From a virus: a stretch of DNA of 29,494 nucleotides. The notes beneath the pieces were generated by a model, which was given only the letters and a program-made list of their open reading frames with translations, searched no databases and was not told the origin of the DNA. The DNA lies in IMG/VR virus record IMGVR_UViG_3300042197_004413, positions 1-29,494 of that record; one strand, written 5' to 3'. Position 1 is the first letter of the stretch; every line of letters starts with the position of its first letter. Positions 6,213 to 13,494 of the stretch are shown piece by piece. The translations under genes were made by a program, and so were the position numbers.

Positions 6213-7636
6213 GCCCACTTCTGCAATGGGCGGTGTCCTGGCTGCCCCGTCCGCTACTCCCCAAGGCTTTCTCTTCGATTTACGAGTCCGCCAACGCTTC
6301 TCCGCGAAGAGGTTCTGTGCCTGGCGCGAGTCCGCGTGATGCGAAGCAGGATCTGACGCCGCATGTGCATCGGGAATTGATCCGCCGCTCTCGTTACCTC
6401 GCGAAAAATTCGGGTTTCGTTCGAGAAATGGTCAGCAACATGACCATCTACTCGACGGGTGACGGCATCCGCCCGCAGGCGCAATCGGAAGACGGCGAGT
6501 GGAACCGGCGGGCCGAGGCCTACTTCCGGGCGTGGTCAGCCCGTTGTGAAATCACCGGGAGGTTCAGCTTCGAGGAGGTTCAGTCGCTGGTCTGCCGAGG
6601 CATGGATGTGGACGGCGAATACTTCATCCATCTGACACGCAGCAGGATCGGCATCGCCGCCCTGCAATTGATCGAGGCCCACCGAATCGGAGACGCTGCC
6701 GGATTTGGCGACTCGCACAATGGCATTCGCTTGGATGCCTGGGGTGCTCCCTTGGCGTATCGTGTGCTTGAGGATCAAGGAGGTCAGCGTGAACTCCCTG
6801 CCGCGAGTGTGCTGCATGTGTTTGAACCGGAGCAGGTAACAGCGGTGCGCAATGCACCAACGATTCAGCACTCCATCAATCACATCCTCGACGAGATGGA
6901 ACTCATCGCCCTGGAGAAACACGCGGTGAAGGACAACTGTGATGTGACCCGCGTGCTGAAGACCGAGTCCGGGGACCTGGATGACGACTCCGACTTTGCC
7001 ATCACCGGCGAAGCGCAGGCTGAACCCGGTCAGAGCGATCCAAACTCCCTGCAACGCATCACTGGCGGCAAGTTGGTGGCGCTCAAACCGAACGAGTCAC
7101 TCGATTCCTTTGAGCCGAAACGTCCGAGCCCGACCTTTACCGGGTTCTTGGAGCATTTGCGGCGAGACTCGGCTCTGGGCATCCTTCCATACGAATTCGC
7201 TGCGGATTCGTCGAAGATCGGCGGGGCTGGGGTGCGCATGGTGGTGGCCAAGGCAGATCGCCGGTTCTCCTATCGGCAGATGATCCTCATCCAGCGGTTC
7301 ATCAAGCCGGTGTGGTTCTACGTGATCGGGGACGCGATTGATCGAGGAGAACTGGAAGCGGTGCCGGGATGGTGGAAAATCTCCTGTGTCACGCCACGGC
7401 GCATCACGGTCGATGCGGGACGGGAAGCGCAGCAGAACCGGGCAGATGTGGAGATGGGCCTCAAGACGATCAGTGACCACTACGAGGAACTGGGCGCGGA
7501 CTTCGGCGAGGAGCTGGAACGGCGGGCGCGGGATGCGAAGATGATCCTGGAGGTCGCCGCCAAACACGGCGTGCCGGTGGAAATGCTTTGGAAGCCCAGC
7601 GGCGGGACGGCTACTCCCCAGCCTGAGCCAGGATAA
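6209..7636 (+). CDS. Portal protein, lambda gpB family
   Basis: 475 residues from ATG 6209, chosen because it overlaps the gpW-like stop (ATGA) and because the 30 residues of the longer frame are the other frame of that gene. Portal signatures include YLAKNSGFVREMVSNMTIYS, GTGDGIRPQ-type sequence written STGDGIRPQAQ, CRGMDVDGEYFIHL, and QLIEAHRIGD. A C-terminal half follows with LEHLRRDSALGILPYEFAAD, the family's usual block for the stem and crown. It forms the dodecameric DNA entry ring in the capsid vertex (family knowledge, PF05136). The 3' end overlaps the opposing toxin gene by 26 nt. Confidence 0.92.
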   Translation: MSPLLQWAVSWLPRPLLPKAFSSIYESANASPRRGSVPGASPRDAKQDLTPHVHRELIRRSRYLAKNSGFVREMVSNMTIYSTGDGIRPQAQSEDGEWNRRAEAYFRAWSARCEITGRFSFEEVQSLVCRGMDVDGEYFIHLTRSRIGIAALQLIEAHRIGDAAGFGDSHNGIRLDAWGAPLAYRVLEDQGGQRELPAASVLHVFEPEQVTAVRNAPTIQHSINHILDEMELIALEKHAVKDNCDVTRVLKTESGDLDDDSDFAITGEAQAEPGQSDPNSLQRITGGKLVALKPNESLDSFEPKRPSPTFTGFLEHLRRDSALGILPYEFAADSSKIGGAGVRMVVAKADRRFSYRQMILIQRFIKPVWFYVIGDAIDRGELEAVPGWWKISCVTPRRITVDAGREAQQNRADVEMGLKTISDHYEELGADFGEELERRARDAKMILEVAAKHGVPVEMLWKPSGGTATPQPEPG

Positions 7637-8102
7637 ACGCTTTGATGTCGTCTCGAATGAAAAATCGCGCCTCTGTCTGCAACCTTGTCATTTCTGAGCG
7701 GACGGAAGGCAAACGACCTTTTAGTTTAGCGTGCACCAGTTCACTCAGAAGGCCTGCGACTTTAATTCCTCGTTCACGAGCCAATTCGCGTCCCTTCCGA
7801 TCATCCACCAGGAGTTTGTCTGCTTTGATTGACTCGGCGAGGCAGATGGCAGCGGCTTCGCCTGGGTCAACGCGCGCTTCCAATCCGCTCAGAGAGGTTT
7901 GATCCACCAGGGGTTCAATTGCCAGCCATCCCTCCGATAGGGCATCTGCAATTCCTTTGGCTCCGCCAGAATGAGATAGGCGATCGAGTTCCTCACGAAC
8001 CTTTGGAGGTATGAGGACGCGTCGGTATCTCGATTTAAGCAAGTCGAGACGACCAATCACCGCGAGATTGGAAATCGGCGAGGTGTCACTCACCACGAGC
8101 AT
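7611..8102 (-). CDS. PIN-domain toxin (VapC/DUF3368-like)
   Basis: 163 residues with the PIN acidic set: VVSDTSPISNL (D6), KVREELDRL (E37/E38), DPGEAAAICLAE (E82) and KLLVDDRKGRELA (D100/D101). These would bind Mg2+ for RNA cleavage. The DTSPLxNL opening and the DDRKGRELA motif point to the DUF3368 branch of PIN proteins, usually paired with UPF0175 proteins, as here. It is encoded opposite to the structural operon, just after the portal and overlapping it tail to tail. It overlaps its partner by 17 nt. Inference: a moron toxin that stabilises the prophage or acts in phage exclusion. Confidence 0.82.
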   Translation of the reverse strand: MLVVSDTSPISNLAVIGRLDLLKSRYRRVLIPPKVREELDRLSHSGGAKGIADALSEGWLAIEPLVDQTSLSGLEARVDPGEAAAICLAESIKADKLLVDDRKGRELARERGIKVAGLLSELVHAKLKGRLPSVRSEMTRLQTEARFFIRDDIKAFILAQAGE

Positions 8103-8340
8103 CCGCCAAATCCTCCAGGGCCTCTGTCAGACCATAGTCTCGGGGTATGCCTCTCTCGGCGAGTTCACAAGCGAAAGCATATTGATCAAGACCAGCCATG
8201 AGTGCCGCACGGCCGAAAGTAAGCCAACCCTTGGCGTAGTAGCGCGATGCTAGCTCGATTTGCATATGACGCTCGCGCTCGCCTGCCGCGAGTGGCAATG
8301 CGTCCAGCACTGAATCTTCAACTTCTAGGGTAATACTCAC
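8086..8340 (-). CDS. UPF0175-family antitoxin
   Basis: 84 residues from GTG 8340. EVEDSVLDALPL, then RHMQIELASRYYAKGWLTFG and RAALMAGLDQYAFACELAER, then GIPRDYG, is the typical UPF0175 ribbon/helix plus degenerate helix-turn-helix pattern. It is the upstream gene of the pair, as usual for antitoxins that autoregulate. Its start lies about 60 nt from the divergent S49 protease gene, whose TTGAC box is between them, so expression of the two units may interact. Confidence 0.8.
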   Translation of the reverse strand: MSITLEVEDSVLDALPLAAGERERHMQIELASRYYAKGWLTFGRAALMAGLDQYAFACELAERGIPRDYGLTEALEDLADARGE

Positions 8341-8383
8341 GGCGAGCAGGATATGTCCATTTCCTGCGTGCGCAACAACGCCG

Positions 8384-8402
8384 TTGACACTGCAATCAGG
8401 GC
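8384..8402 (+). promoter_or_regulatory. Start-associated TTGAC box, protease gene
   Basis: TTGACACTGCAATCAGGGC lies directly before the GTG start at 8403 (19 nt). It is intergenic and so not constrained by coding. Confidence 0.65.
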
Positions 8403-9668
8403 GTGACCGCTCTCGATTCCCTATTTGCCCGTCAACCTTGGCTCATCACCACCGAAGCCATGCAGGCCATGGCTACTCAAGCCGTGGCGTTCTTTGATGC
8501 CCGGCTGAACCTCCCGGAAAGGGAGTCGAACCCACTGCTCTCGGTCGAAAACGGCATTGCGTCGGTTCGAGTCCACGGCCCGCTGATGCGCCAGCCGGAC
8601 TTGTTTTCCGTCCTGCTTTTTGGCGCCACGGATATGAACCAAGTGTCGGCTGCCATTGGCGAGGCGGTCGAACGGGAGGACGTGGACGCCCTGCTCTTGG
8701 ACATTGATTCGCCTGGCGGCACCGTGAACGGCACGCCTGAGTTGGGGCAGGCTGTGGCTGATGCGTCGAAACGCAAGACCGTCTATGCGTTCAGCGCAGG
8801 GCAGATGAGCAGTGCCGCCTACTGGATCGCCTCCCAGGCCGATGCCATTTACGCCACACCCAGTGCCCGAGTCGGGTCCATCGGGGTCCTCCTGCCGTTT
8901 GTCGATAGCACCGAGAAGCTTCGCAACCAGGGGCTCAAAGTGGAGGTGTTTGCTGCTGGCAAGTTCAAGGCTATGGGCACGCCCGGTGTCGCGCTCAGCG
9001 AAGAGCAACGTGACCTGATCCAGTCCGACATCGAGGAGATCGCTGCAGATTTCAGGGCGGCCGTCCTCGCGCGGGGGCGACGCATTCCCGACGAGGCGAT
9101 GGAAGGCCAAACATTCAGCGCCCGCAAAGCCCAGCGCTTCAATCTGGCCGGCATGGTCAAAAATCGCGACGAGGTGCTTGCCCGCCTGCGCTCTCTCCAT
9201 GGTGGCCGAGTTGACACGGGTTCCAGGGCAACCATGAAAACCGTCGAGGAACAACTCACTGAGGCGCTCGCGCGCATTCAATCCCTGGAAGCCGATGCCA
9301 AAGCCCATCAAGGGCTCATGAGCGAGGCTTCTTCCCAAGTCGAATCCTTCAAGGCCTCGCTGGCTCAGCGGGAGCAAGAACACCAAGCCGCCCTCCAGAA
9401 AGCCCATAGCGAGCGCGACACGCTCAACGGCCAACTCATTGCTGCCCAGTCTGAGGTGGAGCGCTTCACCAAACGAGCGACCGAATTGGAAACTCAGGTT
9501 CGCGACCTGCAATCCCGCGAGCAGGACCTCGATAAACGTGCCGCCACCAAGGCTGCCCAGATCGCCGCTGAAATGGGCACCCAGGTTCCGGCCAAAGTCA
9601 CTCCCAACGGAGACACCCAGCCCGCCACGGCTGCCGAGGTCTGGAACCGCCAGTTCACCAAGGCCTGA
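8403..9668 (+). CDS. S49 capsid maturation protease with C-terminal scaffold
   Basis: 421 residues. The N-terminal ~270 form an SppA/lambda gpC-like serine protease: LLLDIDSPGGTVNG (98-110), FSAGQMSSAAYWIASQAD with likely nucleophile S137, ARVGSIGVLLPFVD, and AGKFKAMGTPG with likely general base K189. From M278 the sequence becomes a long coiled coil (KTVEEQLTEALARIQSLEAD onward) ending in a helix EVWNRQFTKA, typical of a scaffold and capsid-binding tail. The protein would guide prohead assembly and then cleave scaffold and itself. The arrangement equals lambda C with Nu3 in the same frame. Start GTG 8403 is fixed by the TTGAC box. Confidence 0.93.
   Translation: MTALDSLFARQPWLITTEAMQAMATQAVAFFDARLNLPERESNPLLSVENGIASVRVHGPLMRQPDLFSVLLFGATDMNQVSAAIGEAVEREDVDALLLDIDSPGGTVNGTPELGQAVADASKRKTVYAFSAGQMSSAAYWIASQADAIYATPSARVGSIGVLLPFVDSTEKLRNQGLKVEVFAAGKFKAMGTPGVALSEEQRDLIQSDIEEIAADFRAAVLARGRRIPDEAMEGQTFSARKAQRFNLAGMVKNRDEVLARLRSLHGGRVDTGSRATMKTVEEQLTEALARIQSLEADAKAHQGLMSEASSQVESFKASLAQREQEHQAALQKAHSERDTLNGQLIAAQSEVERFTKRATELETQVRDLQSREQDLDKRAATKAAQIAAEMGTQVPAKVTPNGDTQPATAAEVWNRQFTKA
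9211..9229 (+). promoter_or_regulatory. Internal TTGACAC box before scaffold start
   Basis: TTGACACGGGTTCCAGGGC sits inside the protease gene, with its first base 23 nt before an in-frame ATG at 9234. Both halves match the element well. Confidence 0.55.
9234..9668 (+). CDS. Nested scaffold protein (internal start, Nu3-like)
   Basis: An in-frame ATG at 9234 would give a 144-residue protein made only of the coiled-coil scaffold part of the S49 protein, starting MKTVEEQLTEALARIQ and ending AEVWNRQFTKA. In lambda the equivalent Nu3 is made from an internal start in C. Here the ATG is preceded by a TTGACAC box of the kind that marks gene starts elsewhere in the window, which is independent support for internal initiation. 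It is rich in E, Q and A, with heptad-like spacing to about residue 105. It would be the main scaffold copy in the prohead. Confidence 0.7.
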   Translation: MKTVEEQLTEALARIQSLEADAKAHQGLMSEASSQVESFKASLAQREQEHQAALQKAHSERDTLNGQLIAAQSEVERFTKRATELETQVRDLQSREQDLDKRAATKAAQIAAEMGTQVPAKVTPNGDTQPATAAEVWNRQFTKA

Positions 9669-9714
9669 GCCCTTCACCAAACCATCAACCTTCACGCTCT
9701 AACCCCCTCTGATC

Positions 9715-10623
9715 ATGTCTGTCCCAACTCTTCTCGACATCGCCAAACTGGACGCCGGTATCGGCTACCCGCTCATTGAAGAAGCCGTCAAGCTGGCTCC
9801 CGAATTGATGGTCGTCCCCGCCGACACCATCCTCGGTACGACCATGGAACTCACCGTTCGTAGCGGTTTGCCTTCCGTCCGATTCCGCAATGCCAACGAA
9901 GGCGTGCCACGCTCCAAGTCCACCTACGAAACCCGCACCTTCCAAACGCACATCCTCGACCACCAGGTGGCCGTGGACGAGCAGATCGTCAATGGTGCCC
10001 GGGACAAGGGCCGCCTCTTGGAGAACCATGCCTCTGGAGCGATGGAAGCCGCGATGCAATACATCGGCTCGCAGTTCTACTACGGGACCGGCAACGACAC
10101 CAAGGGCTTCCCAGGTCTGCTGGCGCAATGCAAGTCCGATGCAGCCCACACGGTGGACGCGGCTGGTGCGGCCTCCAAAACTTCGGTCTGGTTCCTGCGC
10201 CTGGGCCGTGAGTGCGTCGAGTTCCTCTTTGGTAACGGCCAGACCATTCGCCTCAACGATACCTGGGACCTGGAAACCGTGTATGACGACAATGGCAACC
10301 CTTACAAAGCCTACACCAACTGGATGAAGGGCCGCGTTGGGATGCGCTTGGCCAACAAGAACTGCGCGGTGCGCATCAAGAACCTGGAAGAGGCGGGCAC
10401 CAACAAGAAGACTCTCAACGATTCGCTGCTCTACTCGGCCTACGAGAAGTTCACGGAGTTCGGCTTCGAGCCCACCCACATCTTCATGAATGGCCGTTCG
10501 CGCGAGCAGTTGCGCAACAGCCGCACGGCGACCAATGCCACCGGCACTCCCGCCCCCTTGCCCACCGAATGGGAAGGCATCCCCATCATCCGCACGGCCT
10601 CGATCGCCAACGACGAAGCCTGA
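9715..10623 (+). CDS. Major capsid protein, GP7-like family
   Basis: 302 residues, the main shell protein. Diagnostic stretches are LIEEAVKLAPELMVVPADTI, TVRSGLPSVRFRNANEGVP, then KSTYETRTF, VAVDEQIVNGA, and SGAMEAAMQYIGSQFYYGTG followed by KGFPGLL. These match the GP7-type HK97-fold capsid family (PF20911 as I recall), not lambda gpE. The N-terminus is not long enough for a large delta domain, so scaffolding is probably supplied by the nested protein upstream. There is no TTGAC box and only a weak ribosome site (CCCCCTCTGATC before ATG). Confidence 0.88.
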   Translation: MSVPTLLDIAKLDAGIGYPLIEEAVKLAPELMVVPADTILGTTMELTVRSGLPSVRFRNANEGVPRSKSTYETRTFQTHILDHQVAVDEQIVNGARDKGRLLENHASGAMEAAMQYIGSQFYYGTGNDTKGFPGLLAQCKSDAAHTVDAAGAASKTSVWFLRLGRECVEFLFGNGQTIRLNDTWDLETVYDDNGNPYKAYTNWMKGRVGMRLANKNCAVRIKNLEEAGTNKKTLNDSLLYSAYEKFTEFGFEPTHIFMNGRSREQLRNSRTATNATGTPAPLPTEWEGIPIIRTASIANDEA

Positions 10624-10662
10624 TTTTCTCCAACCCACCAACCCTTCACCTTTGATTTGATC

Positions 10663-11055
10663 ATGCACGCTTTGAAAGATGCTCTACTCATCCGCACCCT
10701 GGCTCTACCAGCCGCCGGGGCCAATGCCACCACCGACTCGATTGACCTCGGGCAAGTGCCGCCCAACGAGTTCCGCTTCGAGGTAGAAATGGAACTGCCG
10801 GCACTGCCATCACTAGCGGACACCAAGAAGGCCACCATCACGCTGGAGGATTCGGCGGACGGAACAACGTTCACCACCATTTCGGGGCTTGCCGCCTTGG
10901 AGGTGACGGGCGCGGGCGGGGCGGGCGCGGTTGCCGCCAATCGCCGAGTTCGCCTCCCCGCCGACGTGCGGCGTTACCTGCGAGCCAAAGCCGCGGTAGA
11001 AGCTGCGGGCGGAAACAACACGGCCAAGAGCCTAACCCTGGCCTTGGTCTTCTGA
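10663..11055 (+). CDS. Small capsid-associated protein candidate
   Basis: 130 residues from ATG 10663. A beta-rich sequence begins MHALKDALLIRTLALPAAGA, continues with PNEFRFEVEMELPALP, KATITLEDSADGTTFTTISG, and ends in a hydrophobic strand SLTLALVF. Position right after the major capsid gene and the compact beta character suggest a decoration or head-fibre base protein. No named family is recognised. The stretch TGATCATG before its start is shared with the major capsid gene start (TGATCATGTC), hinting at a common translation context. Confidence 0.6.
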   Translation: MHALKDALLIRTLALPAAGANATTDSIDLGQVPPNEFRFEVEMELPALPSLADTKKATITLEDSADGTTFTTISGLAALEVTGAGGAGAVAANRRVRLPADVRRYLRAKAAVEAAGGNNTAKSLTLALVF

Positions 11056-11134
11056 AGAATTCCTGGGGCGTGGGCTCCGGGTTCGGGTGGCGGCCTCCTT
11101 TGCTTTCGAGCAGGGGAGGTCGCTTTTTTGAGCA

Positions 11135-11572
11135 CTATCGCATCTTCCTCATGATTTCTGGCAATACTTCAATCGAAGCACTCAGTTCAGGGCAGTCAGC
11201 GATTACGGCAAAGAAGGCTGGGCAGCAATTTAGGAGTGTCGATGAAGGGCGAGGGAAATCCATGGGCGAATTCAAGAACTCAGGCTTGACCGGTAAATCG
11301 AATTGATTGAGGTCTAATTCCGTCATCAAACGATTAGCGAAGTGACGAAGGTATTGCTGGAGTGCTATCGGGTCGATGGTGCTCAATTCAACGAAAAATT
11401 GGGCCGCAGTTTTGGCGGTATCCAACGAATTGCAGATTACTCCCAAAAGAGTCTCAAAAGGCATCCCAAATCCAACTTTCACAATACGAGAATCAAGTGC
11501 CTCATTATGAAATGCTGGAAGCGAGATCGATCGCTTTCGGAGATTTAGCTGTGTTCCATAAAGCCCACCCAT
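11135..11572 (-). CDS. Unknown antisense moron gene
   Basis: 145 residues, MGGLYGTQLNLRKRSISLPA to IEVLPEIMRKMR. The sequence looks like a real soluble alpha/beta protein (FGMPFETLLGVICNSLDTAK; ALQQYLRHFANRLMTELDL). The plus-strand frames here are short and unconvincing. Base composition is clearly more AT-rich than the flanking head genes and its strand is opposite, both signs of separate acquisition. No family was recognised. The C-terminal part, LLNCCPAFFAVIADCPELSA, has paired cysteines. It lies exactly at the head/neck gene junction. Confidence 0.65.
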   Translation of the reverse strand: MGGLYGTQLNLRKRSISLPAFHNEALDSRIVKVGFGMPFETLLGVICNSLDTAKTAAQFFVELSTIDPIALQQYLRHFANRLMTELDLNQFDLPVKPEFLNSPMDFPRPSSTLLNCCPAFFAVIADCPELSASIEVLPEIMRKMR

Positions 11573-11581
11573 AAAAACCCA

Positions 11582-11609
11582 AGTCTATCTTTCTCGGGTT
11601 TGCGGTCAA
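11582..11609 (-). promoter_or_regulatory. Candidate promoter of the antisense moron
   Basis: Minus strand TTGACC (11609-11604), a 16-nt spacer and TAGACT (11587-11582) resemble a sigma-70 promoter. The predicted start of transcription falls only about 3 nt before ATG 11572, so the message may be nearly leaderless. Confidence 0.35.
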
Positions 11610-11621
11610 TTTCTTTGTCCA

Positions 11622-11641
11622 TTGACACCCCAACCAGATTG
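11622..11641 (+). promoter_or_regulatory. Start-associated TTGAC box, neck gene
   Basis: TTGACACCCCAACCAGATTG ends directly before ATG 11642 (20 nt). The CCAG half is kept, but GGGC is not. Confidence 0.55.
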
Positions 11642-11944
11642 ATGAATCGCTACGATGGAATCGCCGCCGACTTGGTCGAAGTGTTTGATGACCTTGCCCA
11701 ACCTATCATCTGGAATGGGGCGACCTACCAAGCCCTAGTTGCCGACCCCGCAGTGAGCTTGGACCTGCAAACTGGCGGCTTCCTGCCGCAGGCTGATTTC
11801 GTGGTAAAGCTCCGTCGTGACGACCTTTCGACTCTGCCTGCCTTGGGGCAACTCATCACGATCCAAGCAACCAAATACCAAATCAGCGGCATCACCAACA
11901 AGCCCACCAGCCCTCTGATCGTCCTTCAAGTATCACGCTCATGA
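11642..11944 (+). CDS. Head-tail joining protein candidate
   Basis: 100 residues from ATG 11642. The frame is open further upstream, but the TTGAC box and the protein pattern favour this start. Key features are DDLAQPIIWNGATYQALVAD, then GGFLPQADFVVKLRRDD, LPALGQLITIQATKYQISGI and a final strand IVLQVSRS. This beta-barrel plan, with an 'I-W-G-x-Y-x-AL' opening, is common for small head-tail stopper proteins (gpFII-like) of siphoviruses. Placement between capsid and tail terminator agrees. It overlaps the next start by four bases. Confidence 0.6.
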   Translation: MNRYDGIAADLVEVFDDLAQPIIWNGATYQALVADPAVSLDLQTGGFLPQADFVVKLRRDDLSTLPALGQLITIQATKYQISGITNKPTSPLIVLQVSRS

Positions 11945-12339
11945 ACAATAGTGCGATGGAACAAGCTCTGGTGAACGGGTTGATTGCTACTGGCGTTTCT
12001 GCGCCGGTCCAAGCTGGCAGTTCCGCCGAACAGATTACCAACGACGGCCCAACCGTGATTGTCAGCGTGCCAGAAATCCAGCATGTGGTGGGACCCCTTC
12101 ATCGAGCCATGGTGCATTGGATCGTCTCGGCCCCAGCTTATCAAACCACAGAGACTCTTTATCGCGCCACCGTCGAGGCGGTGCGAACAGCGATTGCTGG
12201 ATTTGCAGCCAACGGACTGGCCTCATCACTGGCAGATTCCGGATTTGGTCTGGCCGGTCTGCACGTGGGGGATAGCAGCGAGCAGATTGAGGATGGTCGC
12301 TGGGTCAATAGCCTCAGCATGACTCTAGGGTTGAGCTGA
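11941..12339 (+). CDS. Tail terminator / completion protein candidate
   Basis: 132 residues. The helix MEQALVNGLIATGVSAPVQA is followed by strands (GPTVIVSVPEIQHVVGPLHR and MVHWIVSAPAY), a long helix TLYRATVEAVRTAIAGFA and a C-terminal strand WVNSLSMTLGLS. This alpha-beta order is that of gpU-type tail terminators, and it is immediately followed by tube-type genes. Family assignment is by pattern and synteny. Confidence 0.6.
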   Translation: MNNSAMEQALVNGLIATGVSAPVQAGSSAEQITNDGPTVIVSVPEIQHVVGPLHRAMVHWIVSAPAYQTTETLYRATVEAVRTAIAGFAANGLASSLADSGFGLAGLHVGDSSEQIEDGRWVNSLSMTLGLS

Positions 12340-12351
12340 TCGGGATCAAAG

Positions 12352-12373
12352 TTGACACCCGATTCCTGGTGTT
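12352..12373 (+). promoter_or_regulatory. Start-associated TTGACAC box, first tube-type gene
   Basis: The element begins TTGACACCCGATTCCTGGTG, and its first base is 22 nt before ATG 12374. It has an inverted repeat ACACC / GGTGT. Confidence 0.5.
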
Positions 12374-12694
12374 ATGCCTGCCACTTTTGGAGTTGAGAAC
12401 CTCTTCGGTCTGACCGCCCCCGCTGGCGGCCACGTCCAGGAGTCTTCCTCTGAATCCAGCATCGAGGTGGCCACCATTCGCAATGCCTCCGGTGTGACCG
12501 TGAAGGCCGTGCCCAAACCGCTGGTGACCAAGACCGTCACCATGAAAGGCAAGGGCGATGCCTCGCTCGCCTCCGTCGTGGCTGGAGCCTTCACCGCAGA
12601 CACCCTGCGTGTCACGGCCGCCAAGCAGAGCGAGTCCAATGACGACTTTCCGGACTTCGAGGTCACCGGCACCGCCTACTCCAACCTTTCCTGA
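12374..12694 (+). CDS. Tube-type small tail protein, paralog 1
   Basis: 106 residues, beta-rich. Segments KTVTMKGKGDAS (about residues 54-65) and SNDDFPDFEVTG near the C-terminus recur in modified form in the next gene (GDFSIKGRGDLP and KNDDWNTWECSG), so the two proteins are paralogs from a tandem duplication. The position just before the tail chaperone gene is where siphoviruses keep their tail tube gene. At ~106 residues it is shorter than most tube proteins, so one of the pair could instead be a minor tube or spike-adaptor component. Confidence 0.55.
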   Translation: MPATFGVENLFGLTAPAGGHVQESSSESSIEVATIRNASGVTVKAVPKPLVTKTVTMKGKGDASLASVVAGAFTADTLRVTAAKQSESNDDFPDFEVTGTAYSNLS

Positions 12695-12697
12695 TCC

Positions 12698-13027
12698 ATG
12701 CCAGTTACCCTTAACGCCATCGGCATCCAGTCCGTTGACCTTACGCTTGCCGAAAGCGTGGAAGTATCGCGCAAGGTCGAGACCAAGCCGCTTCTGGACA
12801 AGGACGGACGTTTTGCAGACGCCAAAGCGTTTGATCCCACCGGGGACTTCAGCATCAAGGGCCGTGGTGACTTGCCTGCAGGCGTCGCAGTCGGCACCGA
12901 TGGCGATCTGGCCATTGCTGGCATCTCCGGGGGTGTCACCATCATCACCTCGGTCAAGGAGGGTCAAAAGAACGACGACTGGAACACCTGGGAATGCAGC
13001 GGTCAGCACTGGCCGGGAGCCTCGTAA
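12698..13027 (+). CDS. Tube-type small tail protein, paralog 2
   Basis: 109 residues, starting four bases after the stop of its paralog. MPVTLNAIGIQSVDLTLAES opens the protein. GDFSIKGRGDLPAGVAVGTD and IITSVKEGQKNDDWNTWECS align with the core of the upstream copy. The N-terminal third differs, with more acidic residues, suggesting division of labour rather than a recent copy. No named family was recognised. Confidence 0.55.
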   Translation: MPVTLNAIGIQSVDLTLAESVEVSRKVETKPLLDKDGRFADAKAFDPTGDFSIKGRGDLPAGVAVGTDGDLAIAGISGGVTIITSVKEGQKNDDWNTWECSGQHWPGAS

Positions 13028-13033
13028 CACCTC

Positions 13034-13489
13034 ATGAAAGAAGGACAACAAGTGCTGTTTCTGCGGGACGATCAGCCCCCGCTCAAAAGTGATCTCACAC
13101 ACCTCGTGGCCGCTGCCCTGATTTGCGGTTTCGAGTTCGCCAACAACAAACCCTTGCTCGACACTTTGGAGGAAGTGGACGGTCAGCCCAAGCGCTCGGT
13201 CACTTGGAGTCTGGACGGGGCGAGCAAAGCCACTTTCCGACCGCAGTTCACCGAAGCCACCTTCGACCTGGCTGAGTTTCGCAAGTGCTTTGAAGACCTC
13301 GAATGGTGTCGCGCCAACCCCGATCACCCCATTGCCTACTTGAGAGCCTTCAGCGATGCCCTGTCTTCGTTGCGCAACGAGCTGCGTACGCAGAAACCGC
13401 TGTTCCTGGTCCGCCGGGGCAAACGCTTTGCCCTGATCCCCCAGGACGCCGACCCGGCCAAGAAAGCCGAACTCCTCGCCATGCTTTGA
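13034..13489 (+). CDS. Unknown tail-module protein
   Basis: 151 residues from ATG 13034, just after the tube-type pair. It begins MKEGQQVLFLRDDQPPLKSD, contains KRSVTWSLDGASKATFRPQF and a helical second half with EFRKCFEDLEWCRANPDHPI. It ends in RRGKRFALIPQDAD and a short helix. The 'RRGKRFALI' strand next to a helix bundle does not match a family I know. A role in tail assembly is inferred from position only. Confidence 0.55.
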   Translation: MKEGQQVLFLRDDQPPLKSDLTHLVAAALICGFEFANNKPLLDTLEEVDGQPKRSVTWSLDGASKATFRPQFTEATFDLAEFRKCFEDLEWCRANPDHPIAYLRAFSDALSSLRNELRTQKPLFLVRRGKRFALIPQDADPAKKAELLAML

Positions 13490-13494
13490 TTTCC

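Noticed and set aside
8421-9695. 424-codon minus-strand frame opposite the S49 protease gene
   Set aside because: Longest of the shadows, but it exactly mirrors the protease/scaffold frame and has no motif of its own.
9685-10668. 327-codon minus-strand frame opposite the major capsid gene
   Set aside because: Antisense of a confidently recognised capsid protein.
12314-13327. 337-codon minus-strand frame spanning the tube-type genes
   Set aside because: It crosses three well-spaced plus-strand genes and ends within neighbours; this is typical of GC-rich antisense frames.
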